Positions 46,198 to 51,737 of a stretch of 51,737 nucleotides of DNA are shown piece after piece; positions within the stretch are counted from its first letter, which is position 1, and each line of letters starts with the position of its first letter. The DNA is from an uncultured Clostridia bacterium. GTDB taxonomy: Bacteria; Bacillota; Clostridia; Oscillospirales; Acutalibacteraceae. The notes beneath the pieces were generated by a model that was given only the letters and a program-made list of their open reading frames with translations, searched no databases and was not told the origin of the DNA. Location of the stretch: the NCBI GenBank assembly GCA_946566955.1, contig CAMNXD010000009.1, positions 1 to 51,737 on the forward strand. Direction: 5' to 3'. Both the position numbers and the translations under genes were made by a program.

Positions 46198-47358
46198 TTA
46201 AAAATTAAATAGATATCCTGAAAATAGTAGCATACCAATTGCTATAAATTGAAAACATATCACCCTGCTAATTACATTATAATACTTAGATTTCTTAAAC
46301 CTTCGATAAACCTTGGATTTTAAGTAAACATCTGTGATTACAAGCATTAAACCTTGATAAATGCCATAAACAACGTAAAACAAATAAGTTCCGTGCCACA
46401 AGCCCATAACAATCATAGTAAGCATGTATCCGCATCTCGATGCAACTTTCTTACTTTTAAATGTGCCATTTCTCAGCGTATTTAAAACAAACCTACTAAA
46501 AAGATAGTCCCCAAACCATTTAGAAAGCGAAATATGCCATCTATCCCAAAACTCTTTCATATTGCGGGCCAAGAAGGGTTTATTAAAATTCTCAGGAGTT
46601 TTTATTCCTAAAATATAGCTGGTGCCAATTGCTAAATTTGAATAACCAGCAAAATCAAAAAAGAGATAGAAAGTATATGCGTACATATAAACAAGAGTTC
46701 CCAAAAAAGACTCGGCATGGGCTGGCAGTTTCTCTATCACGAAAGTATTTATAAGCATAGCAAGCGCAAACTTATATAGTATTCCTATAAAAATTTTTTT
46801 AATTCCAAATATTAGATAATCATTTAAATACTCTTCGGGTTTAATAGAGGCTTCCAAATCATCTTTAAATCTTTGAAATCTATCTATAGGACCACAGCTG
46901 ATTGTTGGAAAAAATGTAATAAAATATAGCATTTCAGGTAACGAAAGCGTTTTTATATGTTCATCGTGTATTTCAATAATTAGCTGCCAAATTCTAAAGC
47001 TAATATACGAAACTCCTAAAAACCCTAAGAAACTAAATCTTTCAACATGAACACACATTTTTAACAGAAAAATAGGTAGCATGGATAATGCAAAAGTTAA
47101 ATAATAAACAAATTCACTTGTCGCTCGCTTTTTGAAGAAATAATAGCTAAATATTAAAATAGTTTCACATACTATAAAAACAGCAAATTGAATCATTTGC
47201 TTTGAAGTTAAACCAAAAAGCAAACATAAAATAGGAATAGAGATTATAATCCCATACCATTTGATTTTCTTTCCAAGTATTCCTAAAACAATTGCCGGAA
47301 TTAAAAATAGAGAAAAAATAAGTAAAGAAAAGAAGTTTGCATATGAACTTATAATCAT
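46198..47358 (-). CDS. dltB: D-alanyl transfer protein DltB (MBOAT)
   Basis: 386 residues with about 10 membrane helices. MBOAT family features: FFPTISCGPIDRFQRF, DFAGYSNLAIGTSYILG, NFNKPFLARNMKEFWDRWHISLSKWF, and the active histidine in MGLWHGTYLFYVVYG. It passes D-Ala across the membrane. ATG overlaps the dltA stop by one base (TAATG), with GGAGG inside dltA. Confidence 0.96.
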   Translation of the reverse strand: MIISSYANFFSLLIFSLFLIPAIVLGILGKKIKWYGIIISIPILCLLFGLTSKQMIQFAVFIVCETILIFSYYFFKKRATSEFVYYLTFALSMLPIFLLKMCVHVERFSFLGFLGVSYISFRIWQLIIEIHDEHIKTLSLPEMLYFITFFPTISCGPIDRFQRFKDDLEASIKPEEYLNDYLIFGIKKIFIGILYKFALAMLINTFVIEKLPAHAESFLGTLVYMYAYTFYLFFDFAGYSNLAIGTSYILGIKTPENFNKPFLARNMKEFWDRWHISLSKWFGDYLFSRFVLNTLRNGTFKSKKVASRCGYMLTMIVMGLWHGTYLFYVVYGIYQGLMLVITDVYLKSKVYRRFKKSKYYNVISRVICFQFIAIGMLLFSGYLFNF

Positions 47359-48866
47359 TATATTTCCTCCATAAGCCTTTTCCTGTCAATCTTGCCGTTA
47401 GTATTTAAAGGAAACATATCTAATATTTTGATTTTCCGAGGAATCATATACGAAGGGATTAGCTTTCTTAGTTCATTTTTTATCCTTATACACGTTTTTA
47501 AGTTCGGTTCCTCAGTTTTTTCGCTTAGCGTCACAAACGCCAGAGTGTACCCTACACGTTCTTCTTTATATACCGGCATAACTATGCTACTGCTAATAAA
47601 CGGTATTTTATTTAAATTAGAAGCGATGTCATCTAGCTCTATTCTAAACCCATTTAATTTTATTTGAAAATCCTTTCTGGCAACATAGTAAAGCAGACCA
47701 TTTTCTTCAAACACTAAGTCCCCTGTTTTATATCCAACTTTTCCATCTTCAGTCTTAAAAAAAGCTTTATCTGTTTGCTCTTTGTTTTTATAGTATCCAG
47801 AGCTTATGCTCTCGCTTACTACCACGAGTTCCCCAGGCTCAGTAGATTTTGCTAATGTGCCATCTTCTTTAGTAATTTCGTACTTGGCTCCGGGCAAAAG
47901 CTTACCTATAGGCAAGCTTTTCTCACTTTTCATCATTTCTTCACTGATTTCGCAGGAAGCCAATAGCACAGTGCCTTCCGTAGGACCATATCCATTTATC
48001 ACTACTGAATTTTCAAATTTACTTTTAATATTTCTAACTAATTTCTTGGTAAGTACTTCTCCGGCTAATATAAATTTTTCGAGACTTGGCAGCATTTTAG
48101 AATTGAATTTATCATCAAAGCTGCAAATTTCCAGAAAAGCAGGCGTAGATATCCATACTGATAAATCACTCTTTTGAAGATAATAAAAAAGTTCTTTGGT
48201 ATTATCTAGCATAGCTTTATCAATGTTAAATAGAGTTTTTCCCATAGGAAGATAAATATATAAAGGAATATCTGAAACGTCAAATGAATACGAAACTTGA
48301 TTTATTACAACTTGTTTTGACTCCGAAAGCTTACAGTCGTCTTTAAACCAAGAAACAAAATTTTCGATGTTTTTCCTACTTATCTTTACACCTTTAGGTT
48401 CTCCAGTGCTCCCTGAAGTAAAAAGAATATAGCAAATGTCGTCTTTTTTAACCCAATTATTTTTGCTCGATTCATATCCTTCTTTACTGCATATAGCATC
48501 TATTTGATTTTGATCTATAACTTTAAAATTCCCATTTATACTAAAATTAGAAAAATTAAATACGATTTCACATTTTGTTATACTTGCAATTTTATATAGT
48601 CGCTCAATAGGGTAAGTGATATCTACAGGTGAATAAGCTCTTCCCGTCTTTAAGGACGCTATCATAACACTCACAATATCTGTCTCTTTGTTTCCATAAA
48701 TTAATATCGGAGAATCACTCTTACAGTTTTTTTCTATATATTCTGCAATTAGTTCAGATCTATTCCATAATTCCTCAAACGTAATAGAATTTTCTCTGTG
48801 AATAATGGCAGGCTGTTTACTGCATTTTAACTTTTCGAGCTCCTCTAAAAGCCACAAAATTACCAC
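47358..48866 (-). CDS. dltA: D-alanine-[D-alanyl-carrier protein] ligase DltA
   Basis: 502-residue adenylating enzyme. AMP-binding motifs are ILFTSGSTGEPKGVKISRKN (A3), INGYGPTEGTVLL (A5), YKTGDLV (A7) and a C-terminal NTNGKIDRKRL (A10, catalytic lysine). It activates D-Ala and loads DltC. The start is uncertain: GTG at 48866 has only a weak AGGAC just before it, and a TTG at 48857 would be better spaced. First gene of dltABCDX, promoter at 48934-48962. Incorporation of D-Ala lowers the negative charge of the wall and raises resistance to cationic peptides. Confidence 0.95.
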   Translation of the reverse strand: MVILWLLEELEKLKCSKQPAIIHRENSITFEELWNRSELIAEYIEKNCKSDSPILIYGNKETDIVSVMIASLKTGRAYSPVDITYPIERLYKIASITKCEIVFNFSNFSINGNFKVIDQNQIDAICSKEGYESSKNNWVKKDDICYILFTSGSTGEPKGVKISRKNIENFVSWFKDDCKLSESKQVVINQVSYSFDVSDIPLYIYLPMGKTLFNIDKAMLDNTKELFYYLQKSDLSVWISTPAFLEICSFDDKFNSKMLPSLEKFILAGEVLTKKLVRNIKSKFENSVVINGYGPTEGTVLLASCEISEEMMKSEKSLPIGKLLPGAKYEITKEDGTLAKSTEPGELVVVSESISSGYYKNKEQTDKAFFKTEDGKVGYKTGDLVFEENGLLYYVARKDFQIKLNGFRIELDDIASNLNKIPFISSSIVMPVYKEERVGYTLAFVTLSEKTEEPNLKTCIRIKNELRKLIPSYMIPRKIKILDMFPLNTNGKIDRKRLMEEI

Positions 48867-48933
48867 GTCCTAAATTTCAATTAATTAAACCTAAAGCAGC
48901 CTTCTAAAAGACTAGAATAAGCTTTACTGCCTT

Positions 48934-48962
48934 ATTTTAGCAAACAAAAAAGTTAAATACAA
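48934..48962 (-). promoter_or_regulatory. Candidate dlt operon promoter
   Basis: Minus strand TTGTAT (48957-48962), a 17-base spacer and TAAAAT (48934-48939). The -35 is weak. Confidence 0.45.
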
Positions 48963-49294
48963 GACTTTCTACTCACAACAAAGTTTACCCTAGCTAAAAC
49001 TTTTAAAATCTTGTGCAGTCAGCCGTCGGCTTACGCATAAAGCCTATTTGAACCTATAAAATTAATCCGCTTATTTTACCCTATAAGCTCGCTGCGGTAT
49101 CGCATGCAAGTCTTCCTTAAAAATATTCTTTTCATGAAAAATTGATTTATGCTTTCGCGCTTTGGTTATTTGATTTCTTTAAAACGTTAGAAAATAATAA
49201 TTGAAAAACTTAAACCGCACGTATTTACTTGTAATAAAAAGCCGTGAATGCATTTTACGCCCAGTCGCCGCTTGGTAAGTGCAGACAACATGAA

Positions 49295-49350
49295 TTTGAA
49301 AAAACTGAGTAATAATCCGGGTTTAAGTCATTTGCAGTATTTACAAATAT
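49295..49350 (+). repeat. Related element, copy 1 (partial), upstream of cat
   Basis: tttgaaaaaactgagtaata and the later cagtatttacaaat align with the 3' half of copy 2 (tttgaaaaatcagtaataat ... caatgtttataaat). The 5' half seen in copies 2 and 3 is not recognisable. It is the most diverged copy, and the homology is tentative. Confidence 0.4.
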
Positions 49351-49360
49351 ATACTATATA
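49332..49360 (+). promoter_or_regulatory. Candidate cat promoter
   Basis: TTGCAG (49332-49337), a 17-base spacer and TATATA (49355-49360), with a TATAAT shortly after. It overlaps the end of element copy 1. Confidence 0.4.
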
Positions 49361-49402
49361 TTTATAATTATTATATATTAAGCAAAAGGAGAAAAATTAA
49401 AA

Positions 49403-50053
49403 ATAAAATTTACTAAAATAAATTTAGAAACTTGGAGCAGAAAAGAAAACTATAACTGGTTTACTACAAAGCACCCTTGTAAAATAAGTATGACTGTAAA
49501 TATTGATGTCACAAATGTGATAAAAAAAATTAAAAAACTTAAGCTAAGGCACTATCCAACATTTACTTACATGACTTCAAAAGTTTTAAATTCAAGTAAC
49601 GAATTCAAAACATCTTATAACGAAAATGGTGACTTAGGTATATACGATGTAATTCATCCCCGATATCCGATTTTTCATGAAAGTGATAAGAGAGTTTCGA
49701 TTTTATGGACTGAGTATTCTGATAGTTTTAACACATTTTACGATAGATTTATTAGTGATATTAGTACGTATGGAGAAAACAGGAGCATGGCAGCAAAAGG
49801 AAAATTTCCTCTAAACTGTTTCGATATGAGTTCTATTCCATGGTGCAGCTTTACTAGTTTTGATTGCCTTCCTACAAGTAATGTGATATGGTTGGCGCCT
49901 TTTGTTATGGTAGGTAAATTTTTTGAGTTTGGAGAAAAGTTATTATTACCGGTTTTTATATCGGTTCATCATGCCACTTGTGATGGTTATCATGTAAGCA
50001 TGTTTTTTAAAGGATTACAAGATTTATGTAATGAACCAAATAAATGGATGTAA
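49403..50053 (+). CDS. Chloramphenicol O-acetyltransferase, type A-like, without a canonical start codon
   Basis: Full frame of 216 residues, the normal length for CatA. The N-terminus KFTKINLETWSRKENYNWFT, then CKISMTVNIDVTNVI, and the catalytic HHATCDGYHVS (HHxxxDG) near residue 190 are typical. The family start corresponds to the codon at 49403-49405, which is ATA. No ATG, GTG or TTG occurs in frame between the stop at 49379 and the ATG at 49490, which lies inside the conserved SMTVNID strand. AGGAG at 49387-49391 is 11 bases before the ATA. Either an AUA start is used or the gene has lost its start by one G-to-A change; translation from 49490 would give 187 residues lacking the first strand. 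All other family residues look intact. Many clostridial genomes carry such chromosomal acetyltransferases whose drug activity is unproven. Confidence 0.75.
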   Translation: MKFTKINLETWSRKENYNWFTTKHPCKISMTVNIDVTNVIKKIKKLKLRHYPTFTYMTSKVLNSSNEFKTSYNENGDLGIYDVIHPRYPIFHESDKRVSILWTEYSDSFNTFYDRFISDISTYGENRSMAAKGKFPLNCFDMSSIPWCSFTSFDCLPTSNVIWLAPFVMVGKFFEFGEKLLLPVFISVHHATCDGYHVSMFFKGLQDLCNEPNKWM

Positions 50054-50062
50054 AGTAAAAAA

Positions 50063-50090
50063 GTTGATTGGTGTTACACTAATCGACTCT
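50063..50090 (+). terminator. cat terminator
   Basis: gttgattggtg (50063-50073) pairs with cactaatcgac (50077-50087), 11 bp with a 3-nt loop, followed by tcttt. The T run is short. Confidence 0.65.
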
Positions 50091-50098
50091 TTCAGATA

Positions 50099-50238
50099 AT
50101 GGTCCGAGTAACTATTATAAGGGGAATATCAGTATAATCGCGAGTGATAAATAAAAAATAACGCTAGTACGGATAAACCAATAGGGATTTGAAAAATCAG
50201 TAATAATGCAAATCCAAGCTAACTACAATGTTTATAAA
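50099..50238 (+). repeat. Related structured element, copy 2
   Basis: Begins atggtccgagtaactattat followed by aagggg, and ends aagctaactacaatgttta; both ends match copy 3. The middle is longer and contains its own hairpin ggatttg/caaatcc (about 50184-50215). It lies between cat and the oxidoreductase gene. Confidence 0.6.
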
Positions 50239-50243
50239 TTCAA

Positions 50244-51248
50244 TTACTGTGTTTTTTGTTGTAACAATATTATATCTAAAACCTTAAGAACATTTTCTGC
50301 ATCTTCAATTTTAGCAAATCTAGAATCTTGCGGATTTATAAAAAGGTTTTCCAATAAATACTTAAATGAAATACGCCATGGTGAAATCCCGCTTGTTGCG
50401 GATAAGCTACCATTACAATACATAGTACCAGAAATTTTATTTTCTGAAGTATCGATCAAATCAAATGTTTGGGACCTATCTGGTGTTTCTACTTTTAAAG
50501 TTAATTCATCAAAGTTTTTACATAGATTAATATTTATCACCGTATTAACTCCGCTTAAAGTTTTCGAATACAGTTTTATATCATTCATTGGAACTTTCGT
50601 AGTACTTTGAAACGTAATGTCATTTAAATTTTCTTGGAAATTTAAATAATTCAATAAATCGATCATATGAGGAAGTATAGAATACAAGACTCCACCGCCT
50701 AACTTATAATCATTTTTCCAAGGTTTATTTGGTGGATTTTGATTGAAATTAGCATTACATGTAATTGTTACGTATTTTACATTATTACTTTTTATAAATT
50801 CTTTAATTTCTTCTATGCAAGGTAAAAATCTTAATGCATAATTTACTCTAAATAACACTTGATTTTGGTTTATTGTATTTTTTATTTGATCTATTTCATC
50901 TGTAGATAACCCAGCAGGTTTTTCACACAAAATTTTCTTGAATTTTTCAGCATAACCAAGTATATGTTGTTTATGCTTGTAAACAGGGGTACCTAAAAAC
51001 AGCCAGCTATCAGAAGGTATAATTAGATCGTTTGTTTTTGATAGTTCTTCTGAAAGACGTATAAATTCAATATTAACATTGGCAAATTCTTCTAACACAG
51101 GCTTGTGCAACCTAGTAGCTATTCCATTTCCCGTAAGGTAAACTGTCGTGTTTAGTAAATCAAGATTTTTAGCGTCTATAATTACAAAACTACCACATAA
51201 AAAGCAAATGCATAAAATAAAGATAAATAAATGTTTAATTTTAATCAT
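50244..51248 (-). CDS. Gfo/Idh/MocA-type oxidoreductase with an N-terminal membrane anchor
   Basis: 334 residues from the ATG at 51248. A hydrophobic segment (about 4-24, LFIFILCICFLCGSFVII) precedes the nucleotide-binding fold. The fold shows TVYLTGNGIATRLHKPVLEE, a G-x-G-x(5)-H-x-P pattern, and ILCEKPAGLSTDE, the family's E-K-P motif with its conserved lysine. The central and C-terminal part has GGGVLYSILPHMIDLLNYL, as in Gfo/Idh substrate domains. A membrane anchor is unusual for this cytoplasmic family. The Rossmann part appears shortened: about 60 residues separate the first glycine motif and EKP. The upstream in-frame TTG at 51293 lacks a ribosome site; the ATG has only gagaga. The gene is flanked by direct copies of the structured element. 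Substrate unknown. Confidence 0.65.
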   Translation of the reverse strand: MIKIKHLFIFILCICFLCGSFVIIDAKNLDLLNTTVYLTGNGIATRLHKPVLEEFANVNIEFIRLSEELSKTNDLIIPSDSWLFLGTPVYKHKQHILGYAEKFKKILCEKPAGLSTDEIDQIKNTINQNQVLFRVNYALRFLPCIEEIKEFIKSNNVKYVTITCNANFNQNPPNKPWKNDYKLGGGVLYSILPHMIDLLNYLNFQENLNDITFQSTTKVPMNDIKLYSKTLSGVNTVININLCKNFDELTLKVETPDRSQTFDLIDTSENKISGTMYCNGSLSATSGISPWRISFKYLLENLFINPQDSRFAKIEDAENVLKVLDIILLQQKTQ

Positions 51249-51316
51249 AAAGTATTCTCTCAAAATAAAATTAAAACAAGTTAAATTATTCAAAAAACAA
51301 CTTTTTTCGAAAAAAT

Positions 51317-51391
51317 ATGGTGCGAGTAGTTATAAGGGGCATAGAGAAATCCCGTATTAATGCGGGTTATAGCCAACTACAATGTTTACAA
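51317..51391 (+). ncRNA. Related structured element, copy 3 (best folded)
   Basis: A nested stem-loop: gtagtt (51326-51331) with aactac (51375-51380), ggc with gcc (51338-51340, 51372-51374) extended by ata/tat, and cccg with cggg (51351-51354, 51363-51366). Flanking motifs gcgagtagttataagggg and aactacaatgttta recur in copy 2. It lies upstream (in its own orientation) of the terminator at 51460-51492, so a short RNA is plausible. No Rfam family recognised. Confidence 0.5.
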
Positions 51392-51459
51392 AAAAGGCTA
51401 TCCGACACATTTTGATAAACTCCATAAATTAGTATAGCACAAAAACTAAATTATTCAAG

Positions 51460-51492
51460 AAAAATCGTTTTGAAAAATTCAAGGCGATTTTT
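51460..51492 (+). terminator. Strong intrinsic terminator
   Basis: aaaaatcgttttgaa pairs with ttcaaggcgattttt through about 15 base pairs including two G-T pairs, with a 3-nt loop and T run. It would end an RNA starting near copy 3. Confidence 0.8.
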
Positions 51493-51525
51493 TATTTTCA
51501 AATAATAAAAAAGGAGGAAATTCAA

Positions 51526-51672
51526 ATGCAAATATTTTTATTAGCAATCATTTTAATTCTGATTAGTATAGTAGTACACCAAGGAAAAGAAATACGAGAA
51601 CTCGAAAGGGAAACACTTAATGCGTTCAGAATTATATGTCAAAAAATCAATACAAGAAAGGAAGGCAAATAA
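51526..51672 (+). CDS. Small membrane protein
   Basis: 48 residues: an N-terminal transmembrane helix (about 3-17, IFLLAIILILISIVV) and a charged helical tail (KEIRELERETLNAFR). AAGGAGG lies seven bases before the ATG. No family recognised. The size and tight spacing to the next ORF recall early genes of phages and integrative elements. Confidence 0.65.
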   Translation: MQIFLLAIILILISIVVHQGKEIRELERETLNAFRIICQKINTRKEGK

Positions 51673-51737
51673 ATGAAGTTACTAGATGATAGAGCATATC
51701 TTGAACCACCAGACAACGAAATAAAAGTCGCTTTACA
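51673..51737 (+). CDS. Start of an ORF cut by the window edge
   Basis: ATG directly after the TAA of the preceding gene (TAAATG), with AAGGAAGG upstream. It reads MKLLDDRAYLEPPDNEIKVA before the end of the window. The family cannot be told. Confidence 0.6.
   Translation, partial: MKLLDDRAYLEPPDNEIKVAL

Larger units (their letters stand above)
48867..49402. other. Intergenic region between dlt and cat
   Basis: 536 bases. They hold the dlt promoter, a locally GC-richer stretch (about 49020-49110) with successive short stems (ggctt/aagcc at 49028-49044, gcttat/ataagc at 49069-49088), the first copy of the cat-region repeat (49295-49350) and the cat promoter. No ORF is visible. Confidence 0.5.

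Noticed and set aside
49295-51391. Integron gene cassettes with attC sites
   Set aside because: The stem-loop elements beside the genes recall attC, but the paired ends run GTT...AAC rather than AAC...GTT, the flanked genes point in opposite directions, and no integrase is visible.
50099-51391. CRISPR array or tracrRNA
   Set aside because: There are only two or three copies with long, unequal spacing and diverged repeats, and no cas gene is nearby. The aaaaaaggctatccgac stretch after copy 3 looks vaguely tracr-like but has no anti-repeat partner in the window.

Overview
The window looks like a chromosome segment of a low-GC Gram-positive bacterium of the Bacillota, most likely a clostridial lineage. 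The evidence is a Firmicutes-type gene set (CIRCE-controlled hrcA-grpE-dnaK-dnaJ, infC-rpmI-rplT, dprA-topA-trmFO, plsX-rnc-ftsY, trmK-nif3, ruvX, nrdR, a complete dlt operon), strong GGAGG ribosome binding sites, frequent GTG/TTG starts and AT-rich spacers. Bifunctional AdhE suggests a fermentative anaerobe. Large BspA-like leucine-rich-repeat proteins, a eukaryotic-type kinase and a secreted protein with an F-box-like helix hint at a host- or protist-associated life; that is inference.

Layout. 1-5.6 kb is accessory: a truncated unknown gene, a G5/3D cell-wall protein, a DUF11 protein, a strong promoter driving a tRNA-like leader plus a zinc-ribbon protein, a Ser/Thr kinase split by a frameshift, and a small internally duplicated protein. 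5.6-9.1 kb holds trmK, a short nif3 and glmS. A secreted unknown follows. 10.7-14.8 kb is a minus-strand operon cvpA-pgsA-clpE-nrdR. 14.9-15.1 kb carries a probable 6S RNA next to a DUF1292 gene. 15.6-16.4 kb holds two double-glycine-leader peptide precursors, the second frameshifted. 16.4-21.2 kb is the heat-shock operon. 21.3-36.7 kb is mostly minus-strand housekeeping (ruvX on plus, then adhE, leuS, yqeK, ftsY, rnc, plsX, trmFO, topA, dprA, an rRNA methyltransferase gene, rplT, rpmI, infC). infC probably starts at AUU and has a leader attenuator.

37-41.9 kb encodes a 1629-residue BspA-like surface protein with large internal duplications and an odd sortase-like tail. recD2 follows, then a small unknown gene. 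44.6-48.9 kb is dltA-dltB-dltC-dltD plus a 50-codon dltX that overlaps the end of dltD. The last 3 kb differs in character: a chloramphenicol acetyltransferase gene without a canonical start codon, a membrane-anchored Gfo/Idh-type oxidoreductase, and three related, same-orientation, partly stem-loop elements around these two genes. It ends with a strong terminator and two small densely packed ORFs that look phage-like or mobile-element-like.

The leads most worth following are the repeated structured element around cat and the oxidoreductase, the tRNA-like leader of the zinc-ribbon gene, the two A6-tract frameshifts (kinase, peptide precursor), and the cat gene without a canonical start.
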